Origin: Pseudomonas sp. MAG733B
GTDB lineage: Bacteria; Pseudomonadota; Gammaproteobacteria; Pseudomonadales; Pseudomonadaceae
DNA length: 64,000 bases
Assembly: GCF_036884845.1 (NCBI RefSeq)
Contig: NZ_CP145732.1
Span: 3,844,001 to 3,908,000, forward strand
Direction of reading: 5' to 3'
This document shows positions 1 through 8,279 of the stretch, piece after piece. The position numbers and the translations under genes are program-made. Within the stretch, counting starts at the first letter, position 1; the number at the start of each line of letters is the position of its first letter. Under the pieces are notes generated by a model. The model ran no database searches. It saw only the letters and a list, made by a program, of their open reading frames with translations, and was not told where the DNA came from.

Positions 1-2402
1 TGCGCCTTGACCGTGTTGGTCGAGATGTACAGACGCTCGCTGATCTCCCGGTTTGAGAAGCCTTCGGCCAGCAGCTCCAGCACGGCGAACTCGCGCCCGG
101 TGAGCTTTTCATGATTCGCGGGACCGATCAGCGGTTTGCCCGGCTGCGACGTCCGCGCTTCGCTGACCAGCAGATTGAACGAACCGGCATTGGGCGACGG
201 CTGACGGGCAGGTGGCGATTCTTGTGACGCTTGTGTGAGGCCGTCCAGCAGGCGCAGTGCCTTGGCCTGAAGTCCGTGAAAATTCAGACGCCGACATTCG
301 CGCAACGCTGTCTCCAGACGCCTCGCAGCATCCCGGGTTTGCCCGTTACCGTGTTCGGCAATGGCCAGCAGCATCTGACTGTGCACGGCCAGCGAAGGCT
401 CATGAATGCTCGTCAGCCGTGCGGCGGAGCCCCGCAAATATTGCTCGATCATCTGCGCCATGAGCAGCGCCTGCTTCCAGTTTTTCTGATGGATCAGGAC
501 ACTCAAGGTCTGCAGATTGAGTACCCCGCGATAGCTGCTTTCCTGGACATTGGCACACTGCATTCGACGTTCGGCGTCCTGCAGGAAAGCGAAGGCGCGC
601 TGGAAATCACCCCGGCAGGCACAGACGTCCGAGAGACCCATCAGCGCTTGCAGCAGCGTCAGCCCATGATCGGGAATGACTTGCAGGGCCTGGCTCAGGA
701 CACACTCGCCACTGTCCACTTCACCTCGTTGCAGATGCAACTTGCCCTGCAGCACCAACAATCGCCCGAGCAACATCACATGCCGATTGCCATCGGCCCG
801 CAACAGCAAGAGGTTCTCTTGCAACAGACGTTCGGCGAGGTCGCTTTCTCCACAGAGAATCATCAGGCAGATGCGCTGGATGTTGGTCTGCACTTCTCTG
901 ACCAGGCTGCCCTGGCGTCGGGCCTGTTCGATCGCGAGCATCAGGATCTGTTGAGCTTGAAGGGTTTCGCCCGTGCTCATGGCCAGCCGTGCAAGGATGA
1001 CCGTGCACACGAACGACACAGGCTGATCATCCTCGCCCAGTTGTTCCTGCGCAGCACGGCAATACTCCGTGGCCAGGGTGCAATTGCCCAAAAGGCCATG
1101 GATCGTGCCCCACAACGCTTGCCACACGGCCAGCAAACGGCGGTTCTGTTCTGCCGTGGGTTGTGGCAGGAAGCGACTCAACTGCTCCGTGCAGGTCTGT
1201 GCCTCATCCAGTCGTGTGTTCATCATCAGCGCGCAGGCATTGAGCGCCACCAGTTGCGGCGTACTCAACGACAAGCTCACGGGCAACTGATGGCGCCAGT
1301 CGAGCAGGCGCGACAGATTGCGCTCGGCCAGGAGCCAGCTCGGGTTAAGGCGGGTCATGTAGTTGGCCGCCACGTCCGGGCGGTTGGCACTCAACGCGAG
1401 GTCGATGGCATCCTCGATGTACCCCGACGCGCTCAATCCCCGACAGGCGCGCAGGCGTAATCGGTTCAGTTCGGTCAGGTCGTTCGTTCCCCGTAATGCC
1501 TGCGCCACGGCCGGCAGCATGCAATACCATTGGCCATTGCTGTCCAGTGGCTGGAAGAACGCCTGCGAAAGCAGCAATCGGCGCACGCACGTCTTGTCGT
1601 CAAGTTCCTCCCACAGGTCCGCGCACAGGCTTTCGCTGAACCGTGGCAGATGCGCCAGCCCCCCCAGCAGGCGGCGTTCCTCTGCACTCAGGTGTGACAG
1701 CAATTCTCGCTCGAGGTAGTCGCATAACATCCGCGTATCGGTGAGCAATAAACGTATGCCGGCGCACCAGCCCAGAGTCTGCCGCCAGATAGCCTCAAGG
1801 TCCGCGCCAAACTTCGCCGGTGCAATCAATCGAACGAGATCGTCGGACTCCTCACGGGAAAGGGCGAGGGCCTGGGTATCGAGCTCCCGCAGTTCGCCTT
1901 CAAGCAACAGGCGCGGCAGGTTCCATGCCGGACGTTGCCGGCAACTGACCCACAGTTGAATGGGCGCAGGTGAGTGCAAGAGCAAGTGGTCGATCCACGC
2001 GTCGAGCTCGGTATCGGTCCCGGTGGGATAATCGTCGAGGATCAGCGCGCAGGGCGCTTTCAGTCCCTCCAGCAAACTCAGCAGCGCGGGACCTGTGTCG
2101 ACCGGATGCGGGTGATCGCCAAGCTGCTCGGCGATGCACGTGCAAAACCGCGACAGTGAAAGAGCTTGCCCGGCCAGATTGAGTTGCAGTACGAGCGGCG
2201 CAGGCACGGATCGAGCGATGCATTGGCGGATCAGCGAGGTCTTGCCATAGCCCACGGGCGCACAGAGCAAGCGCAGGCGTTGCGGTTTTTCAAGCATCAG
2301 CGCCACGAGGTGGCTACGCGCCAAGAGCCGGGTTGAGGGGGAGGGCGTGAGGCTGACCGGAATGCAGGCCTGCTGGGCAACGGTTGTAAGGGACTGCGAC
2401 AT
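1..2402 (-). CDS. ATP-binding LuxR-family (MalT/LAL type) transcriptional regulator, C-terminus cut by window edge
   Basis: This is a long open frame on the minus strand from ATG at 2400-2402 to the window edge, about 800 codons without a stop in the stretches I translated. A Walker A motif (PVGYGKTSL) lies near residues 49-57. The last visible codons, from about residue 765, spell the start of a LuxR helix-turn-helix (LTGREFAVLELLAEG, then NREISERLYIS). That order, NTPase first and HTH last, is typical of the roughly 850-900 residue MalT-like regulators, so only a short C-terminal piece is missing. The gene diverges from the DUF1302 gene at 2697 across a 294-bp intergenic region with operator-like dyads, so it is probably the activator of that pair (inference). 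The inducer is unknown. Confidence 0.88.
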   Translation of the reverse strand, partial: MSQSLTTVAQQACIPVSLTPSPSTRLLARSHLVALMLEKPQRLRLLCAPVGYGKTSLIRQCIARSVPAPLVLQLNLAGQALSLSRFCTCIAEQLGDHPHPVDTGPALLSLLEGLKAPCALILDDYPTGTDTELDAWIDHLLLHSPAPIQLWVSCRQRPAWNLPRLLLEGELRELDTQALALSREESDDLVRLIAPAKFGADLEAIWRQTLGWCAGIRLLLTDTRMLCDYLERELLSHLSAEERRLLGGLAHLPRFSESLCADLWEELDDKTCVRRLLLSQAFFQPLDSNGQWYCMLPAVAQALRGTNDLTELNRLRLRACRGLSASGYIEDAIDLALSANRPDVAANYMTRLNPSWLLAERNLSRLLDWRHQLPVSLSLSTPQLVALNACALMMNTRLDEAQTCTEQLSRFLPQPTAEQNRRLLAVWQALWGTIHGLLGNCTLATEYCRAAQEQLGEDDQPVSFVCTVILARLAMSTGETLQAQQILMLAIEQARRQGSLVREVQTNIQRICLMILCGESDLAERLLQENLLLLRADGNRHVMLLGRLLVLQGKLHLQRGEVDSGECVLSQALQVIPDHGLTLLQALMGLSDVCACRGDFQRAFAFLQDAERRMQCANVQESSYRGVLNLQTLSVLIHQKNWKQALLMAQMIEQYLRGSAARLTSIHEPSLAVHSQMLLAIAEHGNGQTRDAARRLETALRECRRLNFHGLQAKALRLLDGLTQASQESPPARQPSPNAGSFNLLVSEARTSQPGKPLIGPANHEKLTGREFAVLELLAEGFSNREISERLYISTNTVKA

Positions 2403-2498
2403 TTCACTCTCCCGGACCGCAGGGCAACAACCCCGCGCCGACTGCACAGCGTGCTGATTAATGATTGGTTACTGCGCGCAAGAATCCGCAGCGCTGCC

Positions 2499-2630
2499 AT
2501 TACCGGCAATACCCCTTTCGATTGAAACGTCGATGCTTTCGTCAAAAGCGCAGGCAGCGTTACTTCTTGTATCGATGGCAAACCGGTAATCACCCACACG
2601 GGTAATCCGAAATCACCCCATCAGGGAATG
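2499..2630. promoter_or_regulatory. Divergent promoter region with repeated GGTAAT / AATCACCC dyads
   Basis: The region between the MalT-like regulator and DUF1302 contains two tandem near-dyads, 2588-2607 (AATCACCC, 4 bp, GGGTAATC) and 2611-2630 (AATCACCC, 4 bp, AGGGAATG), with starts 23 bp apart. The octamer CSGGTAAT occurs at 2583-2590 and 2599-2606, and inverted at 2499-2506. The same octamer occurs once upstream of the second DUF1302 copy (38844-38851). These are candidate binding sites for the adjacent regulator; no -35/-10 is assigned. Confidence 0.45.
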
Positions 2631-2696
2631 TCCCGAGCACGCGTCCGGTCCCTATCGTGACGGCTCCAACACACCCGTAGTATTTCGGAGAGCCGC

Positions 2697-4604
2697 ATGA
2701 CAAAAACAACAAAGCGCGCAATCTTTCAGCCGCAGTTGCTGGCAGCAGCAGTCGCCCTGGGGATTAGCACGCAGGCTTGCGCAGTAAATTTCAGCGTAGG
2801 GGAGATTGAGGGCAGTTTCGATTCATCGCTCTCGGTAGGTGCCAGTTGGGCCGTGCGCGGACCTGATCCGGACTTCATTTCCAACTTCAACTCACAAGGC
2901 GTTCGGGGGGGCGCCTCGTCCCGAACCAACGACGATAATCGGCTGAATTTCAAGAAGGGCGAAACCTTCTCGAAGATATTCAAGGGCGTACACGACCTGG
3001 AGTTGAAGTACGGCGACAGCGGCGCTTTTGTGCGCGGCAAATATTGGTATGACTTCGAACTGATGGACGAAAGCCGTCCTTTCTACGACATCGACGACCA
3101 CGGCCGCCAGCGTGCGGCGAAGTCGTCCGGGGCGATGTTTCTCGACAGTTTCGTCTACCACAACTACACACTCGACGAGTTGCAGGGCAACGTGCGTCTG
3201 GGTAAGCAGGTGGTGAGCTGGGGTGAGAGTACGTTCATCGGCAACTCAATCAACAGCATCAACCCGATCGACGTGGCAGCGCTGCGCCGGCCGGGTGCCG
3301 AGGTCAAGGAGGGGTTGATCCCGGTCAACATGCTGTATGTCTCGCAGGGCCTGTCGGAAAACGTCACCGCCGAAGCGTTCTACCAGATCGAATGGGCGCC
3401 GTCGGTGATCGACAACTGCGGCACCTTCTTCGGCAACGACGTGACGCCTGAAGGCTGTAACGACCGCGCGGTGATTGCCGGCCTCGACCTGCCGCCAGGG
3501 GTGGCGAGTAACAGCCGCTCGGGTCTGGCAGTGGCCGGCACGGCGGCGCAGGGCGGCGGCGTGGATGACGCCTACGTGCCACGCACCAAAACCAAGGATG
3601 CCCGTGATGGCGGCCAGTTCGGCGTGGCGTTGCGCTGGTTCGCCGCAGAGCTGAACGACACCGAGTTCGGGGCCTATTTTCTCAACTATCACAGCCGCAA
3701 CCCCAACCTTGATTTCACTCGGGCCACATTGACCGCCAACACCGGCGCGGGCGCTGCAACCGTTCCGGGCGCGATCAACTCGATCCGCACCGCGAGCTAC
3801 CACGTGGTCTATCCCGAAGACATCCGCCTCTACGGGCTGAGCTTCGCGACCAACCTGGCCGGCACTTCGCTGGGTGGTGAAATCAGCTATCGGCCGAACA
3901 TGCCGCTGCAACTCAACGGCGCTGACCTGAACCTGGCGGCAACGGGTAACAAGAACGCACCGTTGTTCATTGCCGGCCAATCGCAAAACGTCGCCGGCGC
4001 GCCGCTTCATGGCTATGAGCGGATGCCGGTGCTGCAAACCCAACTCACTGCCACGCAGTTCTTCGACCAGGTCATGGGCGCCAGTCGCCTGACGCTGGTG
4101 GGAGAGGTCGGCTACAACCGCATCAACGGCCTGGGCGATGCCGACGGCAGCAACCTGCGCTTTGGCCGCAGCACGATATTTGGTGCCGGCGCACTGGCCA
4201 CCGGAGCGGGGCCGGGCGCGACCGGTCCACAGACCTGTGCCGGGGCTCCGAGCCAGGTTCCGGGCGCTGCTGCGGGCGTCACCCGTCCAAGCAACCCGCA
4301 GCAGGAATGCAACAGCCACGGTTTCTACACCACCGATTCCTGGGGCTATCGCCTGCGCGGCCGACTGGATTACCCGAACGTGTTCGCCGGGGTCAACCTG
4401 GCGCCGAACATCGCCTGGTCCCATGACGTCGATGGCAACGGCCCGAACTTCGAAGAAGGCCTGAAGGCCGTCAGCCTGGGGCTGGATGCGGACTACGCCA
4501 ACCTCTACACCGCCAGTCTCAGCTACACGGATTTCTTCGGCGGCCATTTCAATACCAACGGCGACCGCGACTACGTTGCGCTCAGCGTCGGCGTGAACTT
4601 CTGA
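2697..4604 (+). CDS. DUF1302 family outer-membrane protein, copy A
   Basis: The 635-residue protein has a Sec signal peptide (AAAVALGISTQACA near residues 16-29) and the composition of an outer-membrane beta-barrel: Gly/Asn/Tyr-rich alternating strands and a C-terminal segment ending in a Phe (SVGVNF). It belongs to the DUF1302 family. Members often sit beside a DUF1329 gene in Pseudomonas and are suspected of handling hydrophobic substrates in the outer membrane; no activity is established. The ATG at 2697 follows GGAGAGCCGC. It is 26 bp upstream of the DUF1329 gene and presumably co-transcribed with it. A second copy of identical length, very similar along its whole length, is at 36887-38794 on the other strand. 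They differ mainly in the signal peptide and scattered loop positions. Confidence 0.85.
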   Translation: MTKTTKRAIFQPQLLAAAVALGISTQACAVNFSVGEIEGSFDSSLSVGASWAVRGPDPDFISNFNSQGVRGGASSRTNDDNRLNFKKGETFSKIFKGVHDLELKYGDSGAFVRGKYWYDFELMDESRPFYDIDDHGRQRAAKSSGAMFLDSFVYHNYTLDELQGNVRLGKQVVSWGESTFIGNSINSINPIDVAALRRPGAEVKEGLIPVNMLYVSQGLSENVTAEAFYQIEWAPSVIDNCGTFFGNDVTPEGCNDRAVIAGLDLPPGVASNSRSGLAVAGTAAQGGGVDDAYVPRTKTKDARDGGQFGVALRWFAAELNDTEFGAYFLNYHSRNPNLDFTRATLTANTGAGAATVPGAINSIRTASYHVVYPEDIRLYGLSFATNLAGTSLGGEISYRPNMPLQLNGADLNLAATGNKNAPLFIAGQSQNVAGAPLHGYERMPVLQTQLTATQFFDQVMGASRLTLVGEVGYNRINGLGDADGSNLRFGRSTIFGAGALATGAGPGATGPQTCAGAPSQVPGAAAGVTRPSNPQQECNSHGFYTTDSWGYRLRGRLDYPNVFAGVNLAPNIAWSHDVDGNGPNFEEGLKAVSLGLDADYANLYTASLSYTDFFGGHFNTNGDRDYVALSVGVNF

Positions 4605-4630
4605 TAGCCCAACAGCAAAGGATCGAGACC

Positions 4631-5998
4631 ATGAAAAAAATCATTCTTGTTGCCTGCGGCACCCTGGCGCTGAGTCTGCTGTCCACCAGCATCATGGCCG
4701 CCGTGTCAGCGGAAGAAGCGGCAAAACTGGGCACCACCCTGACACCGCTGGGCGGTGAAAAGGCTGGTAATGCCAGCGGTACTATTCCCGCCTGGACCGG
4801 TGGTTTGAAACCGGGCGCCGCGCCGATGACCAACGATTTTCTCGGCAACCCGTTCGAAGGCGAAAAGCCGCAGTTCGTGATCACCGCCGCCACCGCTTCG
4901 CAATACAAGGACAAGCTGACGGCCGGGCAACTGGCGATGTTCCAGCGTTACCCCGCGACCTACAGGATTCCGGTGTACAAGACCCAGCGCACGGCATCGG
5001 CGCCGCAAGCGGTCTACGACGCGGCGAAAAAAAGTGCGATGACCACCGAGGCGATCAATGACGGCTACGCGCTGAAAAACTTCGAGCAGTCGCACTACTA
5101 CGCCTTTCCGATTCCGAAGAATGGCCTGGAGGTGGTGTGGAATCACCTGACCCGTTCACGCGGCACCAACTTCATCAACCGACAGGCCCAGGCCACGCCG
5201 CAAGTCAACGGTGACTACACCATTGTCGACATTGAAATTGCTGCTGGTTTGCCGTGGAAGATGGCGGACGCCAAGCCTGAGGACAATGCCAATATCCTGT
5301 TTTTCGCCAAGCAGACCGTGACCGCACCCGCGCGCATGGCCGGTAGCGTTTTGCTCATCCACGAGACGCTGGATCAAGTCAAGCAACCTCGCATGGCCTG
5401 GGCTTACAACGCTGGCCAACGACGCGTACGGCGTGCTCCGCAAGTGGCCTACGACGGGCCGGGCACCGCCGCCGACGGTCTGCGCGTCGCCGACAACGCC
5501 GACATGTACAACGGCGCGCCGGACCGCTACGACTGGAAGCTGATCGGCAAAAAAGAAATCTACGTTCCCTACAACAGCTACGCGCTGCAATCACCGAAGC
5601 TCAAGTACGCCGACATCATCAAACCCGGCCACATCAACCAGGACCTGACCCGCTATGAGCTGCACCGGGTATGGGAAGTGGAGGGCACGCTGAAGCCGGG
5701 TGAGCGTCACATCTACGCCAAACGCCACATGTACTTCGACGAAGACACCTGGGCGGCGGTGGAAATCGATCAGTACGATGGTCGCGGCCAGTTGTGGCGA
5801 GTCAGTGAAGGTCATGTGGTCAATGACTATCAGCAAGGTGTGGCCGTGTATGCGGGGATCGGTATCTACGATTTGCTGGCGGGGCGCTACGTGATCTCCA
5901 ACCTGGGTAACGAAAACAAACGCGGCACTGACTACAGCTACCAGCCGACCGTGACTGACTTCACCCCGGCCGCTTTGCGTAACGCCGGTATCCGCTAA
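4631..5998 (+). CDS. DUF1329 family secreted protein, copy A
   Basis: The 455-residue protein has a clear N-terminal signal peptide (Lys-Lys, a hydrophobic core, then SIMAA near residues 20-24). It belongs to DUF1329, a family with a LolA/LolB-like fold that is thought to act in the periplasm or at the outer membrane. It is coupled to DUF1302 (26-bp spacer, ATG at 4631 after AAAGGATCGAGACC). The stretch around residues 265-360 is almost identical to the paralogue at 35494-36861. Pairing with a beta-barrel suggests a shuttle for a hydrophobic compound or lipid between periplasm and outer membrane, but this is inference. The operon ends at a hairpin (6013-6042). Confidence 0.85.
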   Translation: MKKIILVACGTLALSLLSTSIMAAVSAEEAAKLGTTLTPLGGEKAGNASGTIPAWTGGLKPGAAPMTNDFLGNPFEGEKPQFVITAATASQYKDKLTAGQLAMFQRYPATYRIPVYKTQRTASAPQAVYDAAKKSAMTTEAINDGYALKNFEQSHYYAFPIPKNGLEVVWNHLTRSRGTNFINRQAQATPQVNGDYTIVDIEIAAGLPWKMADAKPEDNANILFFAKQTVTAPARMAGSVLLIHETLDQVKQPRMAWAYNAGQRRVRRAPQVAYDGPGTAADGLRVADNADMYNGAPDRYDWKLIGKKEIYVPYNSYALQSPKLKYADIIKPGHINQDLTRYELHRVWEVEGTLKPGERHIYAKRHMYFDEDTWAAVEIDQYDGRGQLWRVSEGHVVNDYQQGVAVYAGIGIYDLLAGRYVISNLGNENKRGTDYSYQPTVTDFTPAALRNAGIR

Positions 5999-6012
5999 GC
6001 GACTGTCCGTTA

Positions 6013-6042
6013 TTCTCCAGGCCACGCGGGTGGTCTGGAGAA
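6013..6042. terminator. Hairpin between convergent DUF1329 and LuxR genes
   Basis: Arms TTCTCCAGGCCAC and GGTGGTCTGGAGAA pair over about 12 bp with one mismatch and a short loop. It lies between two convergent stop codons (5998 and 6047), so it may end transcripts from both sides. There is no strong T tract on either side, so intrinsic termination is not certain. Confidence 0.5.
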
Positions 6043-6046
6043 CCGG

Positions 6047-7072
6047 TCACTCCAGCCATCCATTAAAACGGGCAATGGCCAGTGCCTGGGAACGACTGCG
6101 GGCACCCAGCTTGACGTTGATTCTGTGCAGATGGGTTTTTACCGTGCATTCGCTGAGGAACATTCTTTGCGCAATCACCCGGTTGCGATGACCGAACGCC
6201 AACAGTTGCAGCACCTGTGTTTCCCTCTCGGTCAACGCTGTGGAACGGTTGCCAATACCCAGCCGCTGCAGCAATTGAGCTACGAACTGCGGATTGATGG
6301 CCTGATCACCTTGGCCACATCGACGGCTGACCCAGCGTCGCAACAGCGCAGCCACAGGCTCACCCTCATCGATAAAACTGCGCAACAAACCCTCATCGCC
6401 AGCCAGACGCAACGCCTGACCAAACGCCTGCATCGCCAGCCGCGAGCATTTACGACCGTCCTGAGCCATGGCCAACAACAGATGCAGTTTGATTTGCAGG
6501 CGCAGAGGCTGATTAGCCTGAGCATTGCCGATTGCCACGAGCAAGTCTTCGACGGCAGCGTTGTAATTGCCCTGGGCAATACGCAAGCGCTGGTAGGCGA
6601 TCAGTAGATTGTCGACTTCGCCAGCGGGCCACCGTCCTTCAAATGGCTCCCAGGCGCTGACACTTTGCGCCGAGCGCAAGGCCAGTTGCGCCACATCCAA
6701 ATGCTTCCTCAAGGTTGCCACGCGGGCTCGTTCCAGCCAGGCGGAACACTGGATGCGCAGAGAGCCGGACTGTTGCCCGAACCGCTCAAGTTCCACCAGA
6801 AAACGCTGCCAGGTTTCGCAGTCGCCGTGTGCCAGGGCAACGCGCGCCATCAGAATATGGCTGATGATCAGGGTGGCTGGTGTGCAGACCTGCCTGCCTT
6901 CGGGCAAGACGTTTACCAATAGTTGCTCGACCTGATTCAGTTCATCGCGATCATAGAGTTCGAGGGCGGCGAGGATGCCAGGCATGTCGGTGATCCCGCT
7001 AAATTGGTCCACGATCTCCTGTTTTTTACCGGTCGGCGAGGAGCAAAATTGCGAGATTGCAGCTCCTTCCAC
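6047..7072 (-). CDS. Short LuxR-type regulator lacking the NTPase half (possibly truncated MalT-like gene)
   Basis: The 341-residue protein ends in a LuxR helix-turn-helix (TERETQVLQLLAFG ... SECTVKTHLHRINVKLG, about residues 278-341). Before it lies a helical TPR-like stretch with 'EGLLRSFIDEGEPVAALLRR', the hallmark just before the HTH of MalT-like regulators. No Walker A motif or NTPase domain exists, and upstream sequence is only the 129-bp divergent promoter of the MBL gene. The protein therefore corresponds to roughly the C-terminal 40% of the regulators at 1-2402 and 54659-57340. It is either a deletion derivative still encoding a DNA-binding protein, or a naturally short regulator. 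The start is the first ATG of the frame. Confidence 0.75.
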   Translation of the reverse strand: MEGAAISQFCSSPTGKKQEIVDQFSGITDMPGILAALELYDRDELNQVEQLLVNVLPEGRQVCTPATLIISHILMARVALAHGDCETWQRFLVELERFGQQSGSLRIQCSAWLERARVATLRKHLDVAQLALRSAQSVSAWEPFEGRWPAGEVDNLLIAYQRLRIAQGNYNAAVEDLLVAIGNAQANQPLRLQIKLHLLLAMAQDGRKCSRLAMQAFGQALRLAGDEGLLRSFIDEGEPVAALLRRWVSRRCGQGDQAINPQFVAQLLQRLGIGNRSTALTERETQVLQLLAFGHRNRVIAQRMFLSECTVKTHLHRINVKLGARSRSQALAIARFNGWLE

Positions 7073-7201
7073 CGGACGTTCTTTTGGACGTCGTACGCAT
7101 GCTCCGTGGGTTCATTCCTTTGACCGTCGAAGCAAACGCGGACACTCCATAGCATTGGAGAGAAGTCTCGAACGTCATCTTCACTCAAGGTAAATCGCGC
7201 A

Positions 7202-8065
7202 ATGAACCGTCGTATTTCCGCATTGGTCGGCACCGGTCGCAGGCTTGATGGTGGAGTCATGTTCGGCAACACACCGCGCTCGCAATGGTCCGACTGGGTC
7301 AGCCCCGATCACGAAAACCAGATCAGGCTCGCTTCACGTGCCTTGCTGGTGCAGGAGGGCGACAAAAACGTTCTGGTTCTGGCGGGCAGTGAAGCGCTCC
7401 TGGCGCCTTTACCCAGGACCTGTCGCTGCCAACAACACACCAGGGGCTTGCTTGATTCTCTGGCCCAGCATGGCCTGGGTGAGGGCGATATTCACGTCGT
7501 GGTGCTTGTTCACCTGCACGCTCGACTATCGCCGCAACTGCGCAACGCCATCGAGGACGGTGAAACACCTCGCCTGCTATTTCCCAATGCCCGTTACTTG
7601 GTGGGTGAACGTCATTGGGAGCGCGCCCGGCGCCCGCATCCGCGTGACCGGGCACTGTTCATCTCGCCGATCCTCAATCGACTGGAAAACAGCGATCGCC
7701 TGACGTTGATCAAGGGCACCGACAACGAGCTGCTCGGCAGTGGTTGGCAATTTCATCTCAGTGATGGCTACACCCCCGGGCAACTGCTGCCAGAAATCGC
7801 CATGCCGGGCGGGCCGGTGCTGTTCGCCGGCGACCTGATCCCGGGAAGCCATTGGCTGGAGCTGGCGCTCACCAGCGGTTACGACCGCAACCCTGAATGC
7901 CTGATTGGGGAGAAAGAACGTTTGCTCGACCACATCGTCAGCGAGCGCGGCCGAATCTTTTTCAGTCGCGATCCGGACGTGGCGATGGTCAAGGTGATGC
8001 GCGACAGGCAGTCGCGATACCTGGCGTTTGACCTGTATCGCGCGCTCAGCCAATTCGACAACTGA
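7202..8065 (+). CDS. Metallo-beta-lactamase-fold protein with degenerate metal site, copy A
   Basis: This 287-residue protein matches the family of MBL-fold hydrolases that begin with a LDGG(V/A)MFG motif (here residues 15-22). The usual HxHxDH site is reduced to HLHARL (residues 104-109). The usual GHTPGH loop is DGYTPGQLLP, and the late HD-containing loop reads FFSRDPDV. The GDLIP strand is retained. The scaffold is thus conserved while most zinc ligands are gone, so hydrolase activity is doubtful. It diverges from the truncated LuxR gene. A paralogue of the same length (57452-58315) follows another MalT-like regulator and has the same losses. Possible roles are a sensor or non-catalytic binding protein of the DUF1302/DUF1329 system (inference). 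Confidence 0.8.
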   Translation: MNRRISALVGTGRRLDGGVMFGNTPRSQWSDWVSPDHENQIRLASRALLVQEGDKNVLVLAGSEALLAPLPRTCRCQQHTRGLLDSLAQHGLGEGDIHVVVLVHLHARLSPQLRNAIEDGETPRLLFPNARYLVGERHWERARRPHPRDRALFISPILNRLENSDRLTLIKGTDNELLGSGWQFHLSDGYTPGQLLPEIAMPGGPVLFAGDLIPGSHWLELALTSGYDRNPECLIGEKERLLDHIVSERGRIFFSRDPDVAMVKVMRDRQSRYLAFDLYRALSQFDN

Positions 8066-8182
8066 GTCTCCGTTTATCCGGTATCTGGCGTGGTGCAGGT
8101 TTCTTTAACTACGCTGCCTAGACGCCACATTGGGGCAGTTCCCGTCAGTTGGACTGGATTCTTCCGCGAGCGGCGAATGGAA

Positions 8183-8230
8183 CGTGCCGTAGGGCACGCG
8201 TGGAAAACTCTCTGATATCAGTACTCAGAG
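8183..8230. other. Small hairpins upstream of the autotransporter
   Basis: In the 214-bp gap between the MBL gene and the autotransporter are a 6-bp stem CGTGCC/GGCACG (8183-8198) and a dyad CTCTGA/TCAGAG (8210-8230). They could be a weak terminator, an operator or 5'-UTR structure. Nothing else is recognisable in the gap. Confidence 0.25.
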
Positions 8231-8279
8231 CAGACCGATGTGAGCCGTACGGTAGATCTCTGGGGAGCGAGGGAACGCA

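Noticed and set aside
231..1460. A 409-codon plus-strand open frame
   Set aside because: It is opposite the regulator on the minus strand and has the low-complexity Gln/Arg-rich look of an antisense frame; no family features.
3246..4547. A 433-codon minus-strand frame antisense to DUF1302 copy A
   Set aside because: The same antisense frame occurs opposite copy B, which reflects the codon pattern of the sense gene. No start signal or domain.
8231..8279. Possible group II intron domain V suggested by GAGCCGTACGG
   Set aside because: No GAAA-loop, matching stem or intron ORF follows, and the bases CCGTACGG are simply a short palindrome.
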